Counted from the first letter of the stretch, positions 9,946 to 21,990 are shown. The stretch: 64,000 bases of DNA from Astragalus membranaceus (GCA_039519185.1 CM076849.1:56493087-56557086); one strand, 5' to 3'. Program-made: numbers and translations. The notes: generated by a model not told the origin, from the letters alone.

Positions 9946-11420
9946 GCTTCCCCTCTTTATTTATATTTTACTAGGAAATATGAAGGGCTTCCAAATTTCT
10001 CGAGTAAAATAGAAATAAAGATAAAATGATACTAATTTTGTCAAAACCTTTTCTTTTTGAGAAAATCATAAAAAAAACGGGGTTTACATAGAACAAAAAC
10101 AAATAGGTATCACCGGGGATCTGAAGGAGCACTGGGGCTCTGATGGTCTAATTCGCAGTCGTTGCTTGGCACATTGATTGGAGTTAAACTGATGGACCGA
10201 CGGGGTCTGAAGGGGATGCATAAGCCTGATGTACCAATGGGTCTGATGGAGCGCAAACTAGCAACGGTACTAGTAAAACGGCCTGCTTGGGGGGATGGGC
10301 TTTTTCGAGCGGCCATGGGGGCAAGGTCAGGTCGTTGACCTGATTTGCACACCTCGAAGGACGTGCACTGTGTTTTTTTAGGCGGACACAGCTAGTCTGA
10401 AGGACCTGGGGTCGGATGATCTGTCGGTTACTCGATAACGCGACATGCGATCTGGATTGAAGGACCAATTGTTGATCTGAAGGAGCGCTGGGGCTCTGAA
10501 GGACCGCTGGGGGTCTAAAGGACTGGTGCTAGACATAATGCTAACATTATAATTTAAATTTATCTCGACTGATAAAAGCAATCTATATTTGAACGCCTTT
10601 AAGGATGCAATGGATGATGTATGCGTGCATGCAGTGTAATCATGCGCAATGATCAGTATCTGGTGGTACGATGAATGAAATGTGGAATGATTTTTTTTCT
10701 TTTTGTTTTTGTTTTTGGTTGTTTTTGTTCTTTTTCTCTTTCTTGACCCTTTTTTTTTGCTCTTTCTTGACTTTTCTGCTGATCTCATCAACTCGCAGGA
10801 CTCTCGACGGGAGATATGGGGGGTCCCAAAGTAGTGATACCGAAGTGCGGGTTATTGTGATTTGTTGCTTGAAGTGATTATGCATTTGTCTTCTCTGCAA
10901 TTTTATGAGAGATCATCTCCTTTTTGTGATTTTTAGAAATTTCGCAATGATTGTAATGCTTTCGATTATGCACATGTTTCGCAATTCAGTATCATTTACC
11001 ACAAAACATCTTTTCAAAGCAAATAGGGAAATGAGAGAATAAAGAAAGAGTTTAATATTCAAATGGAAACCGAGTGCACAGAAGGTCACACTGGCTGAAA
11101 ATTACATTGGGAATTTTAAACTACGAAAGGAAGAAAGAAAAGGAAAGAGCCGATCTTTTGATTGTTTGCATCTTTGAAGTAACAACGCTAATCATCCATG
11201 CACATGACCTTGAGCATTAATCATCCAACTTTCGGAGGTATTGACTGCCTTTGTATCTGTTCAAAGTCCAACTTTTGACCCTAATTTTTTCCTGGACTGC
11301 TCTTTAGAGTTTTCAATCCATCGGGTGGCTCTAATTTTTGCCTAGGCCGCCCTTTTGGGTTTTCACCCTAGGGAGCTCATTTTTTCTTGACTCATCTTTC
11401 TCTTTTTTCCATATATTTCT
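9946..11420 (-). other. Element B 3' untranslated region
   Basis: Noncoding stretch between the integrase stop (11421) and the left LTR. It includes the polypurine tract next to the LTR, a degenerate repeat field (10110-10530), T-rich tracts near 10680-10780 and no gene that I recognise. Confidence 0.7.
10110..10530 (-). repeat. Degenerate short repeats in element B 3' UTR
   Basis: Many variants of a unit like GGGTCTGAAGGA or GGACC(G/A)-TGGGGCTCTGA recur: near 10118, 10132, 10196, 10239, 10395, 10460, 10476, 10490 and 10505. They are irregularly spaced and interrupted. Ogre-type elements are known for variable tandem repeats in the 3' UTR; this looks like an eroded example. Confidence 0.55.
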
Positions 11421-12402
11421 TTAGGCATAGTACTTCTTAACTGCATCTGAGTTCACTGGGAGTGGGAGGTCTTCACCGTCCATCTTTGTGAGAATTAAGA
11501 CTCCTCCAGAGAATGCTTTCTTTACCACATAAGTTCCTTCATAGTTAGGGGTCCATTTCCCACGGGAATCTTTTTGGATAGGCAAAATATTCTTGAGCAC
11601 GAGATCTCCTTCTTGAAACTGTCGGGGTCGAGCTTTCTTATCGTAAGCTTTCTTCATTCTTTGCTGATACAACTCCCCGTGACACAAGGCAACCACTCTC
11701 TTTTCCTCTATGAGGTTCAACTGATCCAAACGGGCTTGAACCCATTCTGCCTCCTCTAATTTTGTTTCCATTAGCACTCGCAGAGAGGGTATTTCGACTT
11801 CGATGGGAAGAACTGCTTCCATCCCATATACTAGTGAGAATGGTGTTGCTCCTGTTGACGTGCGAACTGAGGTCCGATACCCATGCAAATTCATGCCAGT
11901 CCTTGAAGGTCACCACCATCTTTTTTGCACAATCTTCTTTATGTTCTTATTTTCCGCTTTGACTACCCCATTCATCTTTGGACGGTATGGGGAGGAATTA
12001 TGATGTTGGATTTTGAAGTCGTCACACAACTTTCATCATCATGTTGTGCAGGTTGGTCCCATTGTCCGTGATGATCTTATTTGGCAGACCGTAACGGCAG
12101 ATCAAATCCCTTTTTATGAACTTGACAACCACAGATTTTGTTACACTGGCATAAGAAGCGGCCTCGACCCATTTGGTGAAATAATCAATAGTGACAAGAA
12201 TGAAGCGATGCCCATTTGATGCCTTGGGTTCGATGGGACCGATGACATCCATTCCCCACATTGAGAATGGCCATGGTGTTGTTAGGACATTCAAAGAAGC
12301 AGGTGGCACATGGATATTATCAGCGTAGATTTGACACTTGTGGCATTTTCTCACGTAGTTAAAGCAGTCGGTCTCCATTGACAACCAGTAGTAGTCGACC
12401 CT
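11421..12402 (-). pseudogene. Element B integrase, catalytic core and C-terminal part
   Basis: Read on the minus strand, 12384-12022 has the zinc-finger end (CHKCQIYAD), WGMDVIGPIEP with the first catalytic Asp, YFTKWVEAA and IITDNGTNL with the second Asp. The frame breaks near 12020-11900 around the region that should hold the catalytic Glu. It resumes at 11894-11421 with TPFSLVYGMEAVLPIE, an SH3-like FQEGDLVLK segment and the C-terminus DAVKKYYA. The zinc-binding N-terminal part lies on the other side of the MULE (13543-13814). With the insertion and frameshifts the protein cannot be functional. Confidence 0.85.
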
Positions 12403-12411
12403 TAAGATTTT

Positions 12412-12744
12412 GGCTTAAATACAGTTTTGGTCCCCCTATTTTGACCAATTCACGATTTTGATCCCCAAAGTTTTAATTTGACGATTTTGGTCCCCCTATT
12501 TTCCCAATTTGAAAAATCATAGTCCCCCACTTAATAAAGTCAAAATTGAAACTCAGTTTGACTCACTCATCCTACGTGGCAGTCCACGTAGACTTCCACG
12601 TAGGCACCCACCACCCCCACCCCCACCCCCACCCCCCTTCTTCTTCCTCCCCCTCCCCGTCGCTCCTCCCCCTTTCACTGTTCCCCCTCCCACCCCCACC
12701 CCCACCCTCCACTGTTCCTCTTCCCACCCCTACCCCCAGAGTTC

Positions 12745-12787
<43 letters not shown>

Positions 12788-13107
12788 GAACGGAGAGTTG
12801 CGAAGGGGGGGGGGGGGGGGGAGCGAACGACGAGCGAGCGGCGAGCGAGCGAGCGAGAGAACGACGAGCGAGAGCGATGGAGATCGAAGGGAGAGCGACG
12901 GTGAGCGAGGGTGAGATACGAAGGAGAGAGAGAGCGACGGTGAGCGAGAGAGAGAGGGAAATCGAGGGGGGAGGGGAGAGACGGTGAGCGAGAGAGAGAG
13001 GGAGGTAGAGATGCGATGGGGGGTGGGTGGGGTGGGGTTCACGGTGGAGATCGATGGGGGGAGGTGGAGATGCGATGGGAGATCGATGGGGGGAGATGGA
13101 GATGCGA

Positions 13108-13150
<43 letters not shown>

Positions 13151-13533
13151 CACGGTGGGGGGTGGGAGGGGTCACGGTGGGGGAGGGGAAGAGGAACAGT
13201 GGGGGTGGGGGAGGGGTCACGGTGGGGTGGGGGGAGGGGTCACGGTGGGGGAGGGGGGAGGGGAAGATGAACAGTGGGGGGTGGGGTGGGGGGAGGGGTC
13301 ACGGTGGGGGAGGGGGGGAGGGGAAGATGAACAGTGGGGGTGGGGGTGCCACGTAGGCTGCCACATAGGACAATAAGTCAAAATTGAGTTTCAATTTTGA
13401 CTTATTTAAGAGGGGGACTATGATTTTTCAAATTGGGAAAATAGCTAGGGGGACCAAAATCGTCAAATTAAAACTTTGGGGACCAAAATCGTGAATTGGT
13501 AAAAATAGGGGGACCAAAACTGTATTTAAGCCT
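12412..13533. mobile_element. Non-autonomous Mutator-like element (MULE) inside element B integrase
   Basis: Long terminal inverted repeats of about 190 bp (12412-12600 and 13345-13533) begin GGCTTAAATACAGTTTTGG. The 9-bp target TAAGATTTT is duplicated exactly at 12403-12411 and 13534-13542. A 9-bp duplication with long inverted ends is the signature of Mutator-like elements. The interior has no transposase. It is low-complexity DNA: C-rich or CCACC runs, GA repeats, a 14-G run and GGGGTGGGG blocks. Open frames in it are compositional artefacts. Confidence 0.92.
12600..13345. repeat. GA-rich and G-run low-complexity core of the MULE
   Basis: It contains GAGAGA tracts (about 12747-12776, 12930-13000, 13110-13142), a homopolymer G run near 12807-12820, and tandem variants of GGGGAGGGGTCACGGTGGGG at about 13160, 13212, 13233 and 13293. 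The strand asymmetry (purine-rich plus strand) is extreme. Such DNA can form G-quadruplex or triplex structures. Confidence 0.9.
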
Positions 13534-13542
13534 AAGATTTTC

Positions 13543-13814
13543 TTGCCATGGTGTGCCCGTTAGAATGGGTTCCGAACGAGCCTTCATGGACGCCTTTCAT
13601 AATTCTTTCTGCTTCTTCTTTTGCCACACATCTGAGGAGGACCATATCGTGTCCTTTTGTAAAGCACCTTCCCGTTTAGGAAGAAACCCAATGACAACCT
13701 CCTAAGTGTTCTCTTATCATTCTCAGTGGCACCGGGAGGGTACTCTCTGCTTGTGATATAGTGCTTGATATCGTAATACCAAGGTTTACTATCAGGCTCT
13801 TCTTTGATTGCCAC
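13543..13814 (-). pseudogene. Element B integrase N-terminal part
   Basis: Minus-strand frame with WYYDIKHYITSREYPP at its start and NGKVLYKR further on, the usual lead-in to a Ty3/gypsy integrase zinc finger. A frameshift near 13655 moves the reading to another frame, in which HEGSFGTHSNGHTMARKIL (the paired-His half of the zinc finger) reads up to the MULE junction at 13543. The Cys half is on the far side of the MULE (below 12403). Confidence 0.8.
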
Positions 13815-13858
13815 ACAATGATGTGCCGGTAGGTCTCGATGCTGGATTCAGATGAATG

Positions 13859-14627
13859 TCAGACTTTTGTGTCACTGATATTGAACATTGACGACAACGT
13901 CGCTAAGGCGTCCGTCAACTGATTTTCTTCGCGGGGGAGATGGTGGAAAGTGATCTCCTTGAACCGTTTAATCATCTTTTGGATGTGATCACGATAAGGA
14001 ATCAATTTGGAATCCCTGGTTTCCCAGTCACTTTTTATCTGATGGATGACTAAGGCTGAGTCCCCATATACATCGAGTATTTTGACTTTCCATTCAAGGG
14101 CCGCTTTGATGGCTAGGACACATGCTTCAAATTTTGCGATGTTATTGGTGCAATAGAAGCTCAGTCTAGCAGTAAATGGTATGAAGCGGTTATCATGAGA
14201 AATCAATACAGCTCCGACCCCATGCCCATACAAATTGGAAGCGCCATCGAATGACATTCTCCACCTTTCGTTGTCTGGAGATTTCCCTTCTCCGAATAAA
14301 ACCATTATATCTGAAATCATGCTGCATTGATTGGTAATCCTCAATGGGCTGATGTGCCAAGTATTCAGCTAAGGCAATGCCTTTGATTGCTTTCTGAGTG
14401 ACATACAAGAGGTCGTATTCGGATAGTAGCATTTTCCATCGGGCGATTCTTCCTGTGAGTGCGGGTTTTTCAAAAATTTACTTGATTGGATCCATTTTAG
14501 ATACCAACCAAATCGTATGGCTCAGCATATACTGCCTCAGACGGCGTGCAGCCCAGGCCAAAGCACAACACGTTTTTTCCAACAATGAGTATCTTGTCTC
14601 GCACTCGGTGAACTTCTTGCTTAGGTA
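13859..14627 (-). pseudogene. Element B RNase H tail and second (archaeal-type) RNase H
   Basis: The second RNase H reads WRMSFDGASNLYGHGVGAV, then NNIAKFEACVLAI and VYGDSALVIHQI, ending TDALATLSSM. The order after RT and before integrase and the wording match the duplicated RNase H of Tat/Ogre elements. RNase H degrades the RNA strand during reverse transcription. The upstream part (14432-14193 and the stretch to 14627) is the tail of the first RNase H (LLSEYDLLYVTQKAIKG, ALAEYLAHQPIED). Frames change at about 14340 and 14460, so it is broken. Confidence 0.85.
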
Positions 14628-15956
14628 TTAGATGACGTGTTCTTTCCTTCCGGAATCATCATGTTGGCTCAGCACACAACCCATTGAGTTGTTTAGCACT
14701 GTTAAGTACAAAAAGAGAGGTATGCCCTGCACCGGTGGCATCAGAATCAGTGGATTTTGGAGGTACCTCTTGATCTTTTCAAAGGCTTCTTGGCAATTAT
14801 CGTTCCACTTTGTTTCTTGGTTCTTGCACAGCAACTTGAAGATAGGCTCGCAGGTCGATGTTAATTGGGATATGAATCTGGAGATGTAGTTCAAGCTTCC
14901 CAGGAACCCACGAACTTCTCTTTCGGTTTTAGGCGCGGGCATTTCTAATATTGCTCGTACTTTGGTTGGATCCACTTCTAACCCCAACAGCTTTCCTGAT
15001 CTTACAATGAAAGTACATTTGTCGGGGTTTAATCTGAGTTTGAACTTCCTTAGACGTTCAAAGAGTTTTCGCAGATTGACAACATGTCCTTCTTCGGTCT
15101 TGGATTTTGCGATCATGTCATCCATATAGACTTCTATTTCCTTATGCATCATATCGTGGAATAAAGTTACCATCGCCCTTTGGTACGTTGCACCAGCATT
15201 CTTTAGGCTGAATGGCATTACTTTGTAGCAGAAGGTGCCCCAAAGAGTGATGAAGGTGGTTTTTCCATGTCTTCAGGGGCCATCTTGATTTAATTATATC
15301 CGGAATATCCGTCCATGAAGGAGAAAAGAGAGTGTTGCACCGTGCTATCTACCAGGACATCAATGTGAGGCAAGGGAAAATCATCTTTAGGGCTGGCTCC
15401 ATCCAGATCCCGATAGTCAACACACATCCGAACTTTCCCATCTTTCTTTGGAACCGGGACAATATTGGCTACCCATTGAGGGTATTTTTCTACTGCTAAG
15501 AATCCGGCATCAAATTGCTTCTTGACCTCATCTCTAATTTTCAGTGACATATCTGACTTCATCCTTCTTAGCTTCTGTTTTACCGGCAGGCATCCGGGCT
15601 TTACTGGTAACTTATGCTCGACTATGTTGGGGTCCAGTCCAGGCATGTCTTGGTATGTCCATGCGAAGATGTCAACATAGTCCAACAAACGCCTAACCAG
15701 TTTCTCTCGCTCACTGTCTTTCATTGTGATGCCAATTTTAACCTCTTTCTTATTTTACTCTGTGCCCAAGTTTATTGTCTCAATAGATTCTTCGTGGGGT
15801 TGAATCACTTTTTCCTCTTGTTCCATCATTCTCATTAACTTTGGAGGAGTTTCCCAGTTATCTTCAACACCTTCCTCAGTTTGATTAATGGGGTGATCAA
15901 AGTTACAGTATGAATTATTGGCGTTGTTATTATCAAAGATGTTTTTTTTTTCAAAT
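14628..15956 (-). pseudogene. Element B reverse transcriptase
   Basis: From the putative splice acceptor the frame runs into RT: DIFAWTYQDMPGLDPN, then VRMCVDYRDLDGASPKDDFPLP, FMDGYSGYN, MPFSLKNAGATYQR and the catalytic VYMDDMIAKSK, followed by the thumb and the start of RNase H (FLYLTVLNNSMGCVL). Two nonsense changes are visible: TAA where Gln is expected right after GYSGYN (about 15287-15289), and TAA in the N-terminal extension near 15753-15755. Otherwise the domain is well preserved. The usual Leu-Asn-Lys after YRDL reads Leu-Asp-Gly here, a loss of conserved residues. Confidence 0.88.
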
Positions 15957-16151
15957 CTGCATTAGTATAAATTGACGGAATGAAAAACGAGCAAAAGAAG
16001 ATAAAAAGCAAATGCAAAAGAAAACTGAAATTTATTGGCGAATCTGAAATAACATTTTATTGATACTGATATTGAAAGGAAATATGCGTGCCTGAATGAA
16101 ATGTCCTAAGACCTTGGACAGAGCCATAGGATTGTATTACAAGAACATTAC
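15957..16151 (-). other. Putative Ogre-type intron between protease and RT
   Basis: The minus strand has a GTAATG donor at 16151-16146 directly before the protease-frame stop, and an ACTAATGCAG acceptor ending at 15957 preceded by a T-rich stretch. Removing these 195 bases keeps the reading frame open from the protease side into the RT N-terminal extension. Ogre elements are known to splice an intron at this position. Exact sites are my inference. Confidence 0.65.
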
Positions 16152-17181
16152 TTTGAACTAAAAACTACAGGAAAATCGATGATCTCCCAATTCTCGAGCC
16201 TTTCATTTGCAGGACACGGGCGTACAAGACTGACGACACCTTCCTCAGCATTTAGATCATCTTCCATTGCAACAATCTGATCGGGGTTCAGCATTCCCGC
16301 ACTCTGAAAACTTTGTTTGATGTCGCAGATGATGATCTTCTTCATATTTGGCACTCTGCCCTCAAATTTGGCTAACCTCCGCTCTTTCTTTTCCTCCACA
16401 ATTCTTCTTTTGTCATTGAGATCAGGCCAATACCCTATCCCGCGTCTATCTTTGTTCTCCTTCAGCTGTATCGGTGTCAGGATCCCCTGTTCGGTCTTTC
16501 CTAAACCTTTTCCGACCTAGTAACCTTTGGCTATCGTGATTTTAGCAACCATCATGGCGTTCTTGGACAGCTTAGGCTTCAGCATACTGGACGCATTGGC
16601 AATCTCTAACACTTGGAAGGCAGTCTCAAAAGACTCCTCAGCAGCCTCGATGTAACGAGTGGGAGACGACCTATTAACCAGCATTTCTTCTTCACCGAAA
16701 ACAACTACCAACTTGTTGTTCACTATGAATTTGAGCTTCTGATGTAAGGAAGAAGGAACTGCCCCTGCAGAATGGATCCATGGCCTTCCCAAGAGACAAC
16801 TGTAGGATGGGGCAATGTCCATTATCTGGAAGGTCACTACGAAGAGTTCTGGACCCACCTGCACCGGTAATTCTATTTCCCCGATGACTTCCCTTTTCGA
16901 TCCGTCAAAGGCCCTGCCACTATCGAGCTAGGTCTCTTGTAGGAGCAATCAACATCTAACTTTTCCATGGTTGACCTGGGTAATACATTCAAGGACGATC
17001 CATTGTCAATAAGCACCCGAGCAAGTGAGTAATCTCCACATTTCACAGATATGTGTAAGGCTTTGTTGTGCCCCCTTCCTTTCAGTTGGAATCTCATCAT
17101 CAGTAAAGGTGAGGTAATTACTTGCAACAAGGTTTCCAACGATCCCATCAAACTGGCCGACTGAGATGTCATGAACGACAT
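16152..17181 (-). pseudogene. Element B aspartic protease and downstream linker
   Basis: The protease active site reads VLIDNGSSLNVLP in the minus frame near 17010, so the usual DTGSS or DSGSS is changed to DNGSS. The second half reads LLGRPWIHSAGAVPSSLHQKLKF (about 16790-16730), the standard ILGRPWI block of plant gypsy proteases. The frame is broken near 16870 and stopped near 16515. The last part (16399-16152) is rich in charged residues and runs to the putative intron donor. The protease processes the element's polyprotein. Confidence 0.8.
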
Positions 17182-18225
17182 GGGCCTTATTCAATACTTT
17201 TATCAATGTTGCACGATGGGCTTCGGAACTGAGCAATAATGACAGCAGAGATATTTTGGCGGGGGTCTGGTTCAGCTGATCAATTATCTTGTACTCGCTC
17301 TGTCTCATGAGTTTCAAAAATTTACCGGCTTCTTGTTCCGATAGTGTTCTTTTACCCACATTCTTATCAACGGGTTCTTGTTCTATGTCTTTGCCTTTGT
17401 GGGCTCTTTCTTCCCCTTTTTTTGTTTGCTCTCCACTGAGTCCTTTGGGGGTGTAAATACGCCCACTTCGAGTCATTCCACTGGTCCCTGAAATGTTAAT
17501 GACATCAGGAGTGGTCTGAACTTTCACGTTGTAATTCCATGGGGCTGCACTGGTGTCCTTAAAGGGGAAGGGAGTTGGCACTTGAATTGTGATCGGTTTA
17601 GGCATAGCCGGATTCAGATTTTTGTAACGGATTTCCAGTGGCTTTCGGATATCCTTGCTCTGGTCAGTGTTTGACTAGAGAGTCCACACGTCTTCCTCCT
17701 TCTTTCGGAGCCCCACTTGTATTATGTGTCGGTCTAGTAGGTCTTGAAGGACCATCTTGAATGCTTCACATGCCCCGAAACAGTGAGGGTCAACACGCAA
17801 ATCTTTTCCAGCGCATCCCTTCATAATAATTCCGAAGTGACACAAGTCAGCATGGATGAGGTTTAGGGGTGTGATGATGTCTTTCACCCTTCTGCTCAAG
17901 AAGTGTCCCGCAAAAGTTTCAATGGCATTAACGGAGGGTTTCCCGTGCCCTGGTAAAGGGTTAGTGGCAACATTCGGACCATCTTCTTCGAAACTTAACC
18001 ATTTAGATTCAATCAAGTCTTGCACCAAATATTTTAATGCCTTGCAATTCTCTGTTGAATGGCAACTGCCCCAGCATGGAATCCACAAGTAGCATCTGGG
18101 TTGTAACCCCTAGGGAAAGGAGGTTGAAGGGGTCTCATTGGTCGGGGAGTGATCAGGTTGTGACTGATGAGGTGATTGAATAGGTCTGTGTATGACATGG
18201 GTATTGGGTCAAAATTGACAGGCTT
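17182..18225 (-). pseudogene. Element B gag C-terminal and gag-pro linker region
   Basis: Minus-strand frames 18088-17675 (HSTENCKALKYLVQDLI, then GCAGKDLRVDPHCFGAC) and 17605-17182 (RSGRIYTPKGL, then a Lys/Glu-rich segment) lie between gag and protease. The phrase around HSTENC replaces a classic zinc knuckle, which I do not see. A stop near 17675 and frame changes near 18225 and 17640 break the polyprotein. Confidence 0.65.
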
Positions 18226-19789
18226 TCATTCCGGGTAATTTTGTGGTCTATAGTTTGGGTTGACTTGGTGAGGTGGGACTAATGGTGCTTGAGTAGGGAT
18301 TTGGAAGGTTTGCCGGGGATTGTTGTAGGGAGGCTTTCCAGATCTAGAGATGGCATTGGCTTCTCCTTCCTTCTTTTTAGGGAATCCTGGGAAGGGCTTT
18401 TTCAGACTACTGGTTCCAGCAAAGTTATGGGCAATCTTCCCATTTCTCCATCCATTTTCTAATCTTTCTTCTATGACAATCATATCTGAGAAGCTCAAAG
18501 ACACGCTCCCGATCAACCTGTCGTAGAAAGGCGATTGAAGAGTATCCATGAACATGGATACCATCTCCTTTTCTAACAAAGGTGGTACTACCTGCGCAGC
18601 CAACCCTCTCCATCGTTGGGCATATTCTTTGAAGGACTCATTATCTCTTTTTGTCATGCTCTGCAGTTGTGTCCTATCGGGAGCCATGTCAATGTTGTAT
18701 TTGTATTGCCTCAAAAATGCACCAGCTAGGTCCTTCCAGCACCTGATATGGGTACGCTCTAATTGCATATACCAGCTCGAAGCTGCCCCAGATAGACTAT
18801 CTTGGAAGTAGTGAATGAGGAATTTGTCGTCATGGGCAAACACAACCACCCTCCTGCAGTACATGGTTAAGTGGCTCACGGGGCAGGTTGACCCTCTGTA
18901 TTTGTCGAAGTCTGGCACCTTAAATTTTGGAGGGATGACCACGTTAGGGACGAGGCACAAGTCATAAGCATCTCTTGCACTAACATTGGATCCTTCCACT
19001 GCTCTCAACCGTTCCTCAAGCATTTGCAGTTTGTCCTTGGCTTGAGGGTTCTCCATAGAGTAATTGTGAGGGAGCCCACTCATACCATAGTAAGGATGAA
19101 ATATCGGAACTAGGGATGGGTTCACATTTGGGATATGTGAATGAGTGGGGTTCCTGAGCTTGGGCATCGACTATCAGCGGTGGAGTGTAGCCAAGTGGGA
19201 ATCTTTGTGGCGCGACGAGATGGCTCGGGTGTTGAACTTGTGGCGCCCCCGGATTACCATCGTGACCTGTCGGTGCAGGCTGTTTTTGGTCCACGACTCT
19301 TGAGGGACCATCTTCCGAATTGGCATCGGCTGTCGGAGGTGTGTAACCTTGCTGAAGCCCGTAAGGAGGCCATTGGTAACCCTGGCCATTAGCCCCAGTA
19401 GGGTACACTATATGTGGGATTCCGGGTCCATTGGGAAGAGGAGGGTTAGTAACTTGGTTTTCAGTGTTCCCAGCAGAGACATTTTCATCCGCATTTTCGT
19501 TCCTCAAAGCTTGTAAAACCTTTAAGATTTCAGCCATCTGTTCTTTCATCCCGTCTATTTCTGCCCTAAGCTCTTGATTGCCTAGGTTCTGATTACCCTG
19601 ACCTAAGTCATCCTGATGTGGATTGCCTTGATCTGGGTTATCCTGAGGCGGATTGTCCTGATTTGCTTCCATGTTTCTAGCTTGAGAACGAGTCCAATAG
19701 CGATGTTGACGCACCGGCTTGTCTTTTACTCTCTGTTGATGGGATACATGGTATGAGTATGTGAATGGATGAAAAGATGAGTGAAGCAT
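18226..19789 (-). pseudogene. Element B Gag
   Basis: Gag forms the particle that packages the element RNA. The N-terminal third (about 19789-19200) is rich in Gln, Asn, Asp and Pro (GNPHQDDLGQGNQNLGNQ type). A coiled-coil-like MKEQMAEILKVLQALRNENAD segment lies at its middle. The conserved retrotransposon gag domain is at about 18960-18450 (FIHYFQDSLSGAASSWYMQL, WKDLAGAFLRQYKYN, ESFKEYAQRWRGLAAQV). The two halves are in different frames, with the break near 19150. The gag half ends at a stop at 18226. Direction and order fit element B. Confidence 0.8.
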
Positions 19790-19994
19790 GTGTGTATGAG
19801 GCTTATTGTTTTAGGCAGAGAATTTTAAGCCCATCCCGATTTGTCATAAGTACACAAATTAACGTTTCAGAATATTTTCAAGAAAAAATAGGATCAGCAG
19901 AAACAAACAAACTTCATTGATGGGGGAAAGTACAACATCTTTTTTTTGAAATAAAACTTGGAAAGGAAAAGTACAATGCTCTTTTAAATTTCGC

Positions 19995-21990
19995 TCAAAT
20001 ACATATGGCTTTCATTTTTCCACTCCTCTCTCTTTTTCTATTAGTAGTGCTACCATCCTTCTCCCTAAGTTCTGCAATCAGGATCTTGAAAAATTCCACA
20101 AATTCGAAAACTTGGACTGGGGTGTTGAACAGGTGCATCGCCGCGCCAGCCTTCTTTAGACGTTCTGGGATACCCATGATAGCTTGATTGGCCAGCCATG
20201 CCAACTTTGAGAATTTGTCTTTCCAGTATAAGCTTTCATTCTTCAACTCTACGAAAACTTCATGATTTTCTATCCTGCTGACCAACTCTACAAAGCGGCT
20301 CTCCCACTGGATGCTTTCAGTCTTCAACTGGTGGTAAACTTCCTCTTGATATCTGATATAGTCCTTCAGCTCATCAGATCTTTCATGTTCCCTTCTCAGG
20401 GCTTGTTGGTATTCTCGGAGTATCTCTTCAATTGTCTCTTTATCCCGCCGGATACTTTTCACTTGATCTTCAAACTCACCTATCAATATCCGAGAGTCTC
20501 TTTTTGATTTCACCAGCAGGCCCTGTGTGGTTTTTTCAGCAATCATTGATTCTTCCCATAACTCCTTCCACTTGTGCGCATCATCAACAGGTTGGTTCAT
20601 TTTCAAGTTGCATCGTTTTAGTTCTTCCTTTGCCCCTCTCAGGTACTTTTGAACCTCTTGTTTGTTCTTTTCTTCAATCTTAAGCTGCTTGCGTCTATCT
20701 TCAATGGCCAGTGACTTAGTTGAGTTTTCCTCCTCTAATTTTTGGCTTTTTAGGAGCATTTTCTCTAATTCTGCCTGTAAACCCTTCTTTTGTTCTTTAG
20801 CTTTTGACAATGCCATTTTGAGCTTCTCTAACTCTTCGATAGTGGGAATGGTAGGTTCAAGTACTTCTTCCTCAACCCGTAGTGCGCTTTGGTAAGGCAA
20901 TCGGGTGTCTTGGATCCTTTTTTGGAGCCACTGACGAAAGGTGGGTTCCTTATCGCCGCCCCTCTTAGTAAGCTCTTGTCCTTTGTGGACAACCATATCC
21001 CACGCTTGAGAAATCTTCCGAAGAATGTCAACCTCTTTTGGGCTTCCCTCATGGAGGTAAAAAGGGATTAACATGTCTTCGGTGGGCGGATTTCACATGG
21101 GGTACCCTAGCTGTCTTAGAGTCAGAGAAGGGTTGTAATTTATGCATTCTCTTGTCCCCATGAGTGGGACATTTTGAAAGTTTCCACATTGAAAAACTAC
21201 TACAGACCTATCTTTCCACCATGATGGGTGCCAAGGAACCTTGTATTCATGGAGGCCCCTTAGCACTTGCAACCATTCACTAGTGTTCATCGTCTTAACC
21301 TCACACCCTCTAGCGTCTTCAATTGGGCCTTCTACTTTAACTTTGTTAATGAAAGAATGGGTGAGAATCCAAACATACACGGCGTGTAGGCAGCAAGATA
21401 TCTTCTTTCCCTTTAGCTCACTATAATGAGTGAAAGTACAGTAAGTGTCTGCAAGAATGGCTGGAATTGGGTTGAATGGGTTTTCTTCATCTTTGAAGGA
21501 TAGGAAATAGAACAATGCCAAAGATAGTCAACGCCAACACTTGTTTAAAAAGACCCCAATTTCTAGCATCGACGAAGGACTTCATTTGACTTTCCAGATA
21601 TTCTTGTGGGAACCCTACAATGTAATTTCGATTTTTCTTTTGGAGCTTCAAATTTTCCTTGCTGATTTGTAACATTGAGGCAAGCTTCTCATCTGTGTAG
21701 TAATGCCCCAGATACTGGTAGGGTCTAATGTCTTGTTGAGGAAAACGAAGGATCTGTGTATATTCTTCTAGGGTAGGTGCCATCTGGAAATTTTTGAAGG
21801 TGAAGCATCTTAATGAAGAGTCATAGAATTGGCTCAAAGCAACAATCGCATTTGTTTGCACTTCCAACTGTAATAACATAATAATCTTCCCATAAGTTCT
21901 ATGAAAAGACCTGTGCTCGATGGGCGGCAACCAACCCGCACATTCCCTTAGACTCGTCAGATTAGGCTGTTTCACTATAGGGTAGTTCAA
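19995..21990 (-). pseudogene. Element B ORF1, the extra Ogre-specific protein
   Basis: An additional ORF upstream of gag is a defining trait of Ogre elements; its function is not known. The N-terminal half (21990-21490) contains LREC(A)GWLPPIEH, then FTFKNFQMAPTLEEY and RPYQYLGHYYTDEKL. The middle (21521-21093) has PFNPIPAILADTYCTF and a W-rich KVPWHPSWWKDRSVV block. The C-terminal part (21074-19995) is a long Lys/Glu/Leu-rich coiled coil (about residues 80-300 of that part). A frameshift near 21500 and one TGA near 21093 (Arg to stop) break it. No ATG opens the first frame; it is preceded by a stop a few codons upstream. Confidence 0.8.

Noticed and set aside
12509..13376. Several long open frames on both strands
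   Set aside because: They translate to Ser/Leu, Arg/Glu or Gly/Trp runs from GA and GGGGTGG repeats in the MULE core. No domain or start context supports them.
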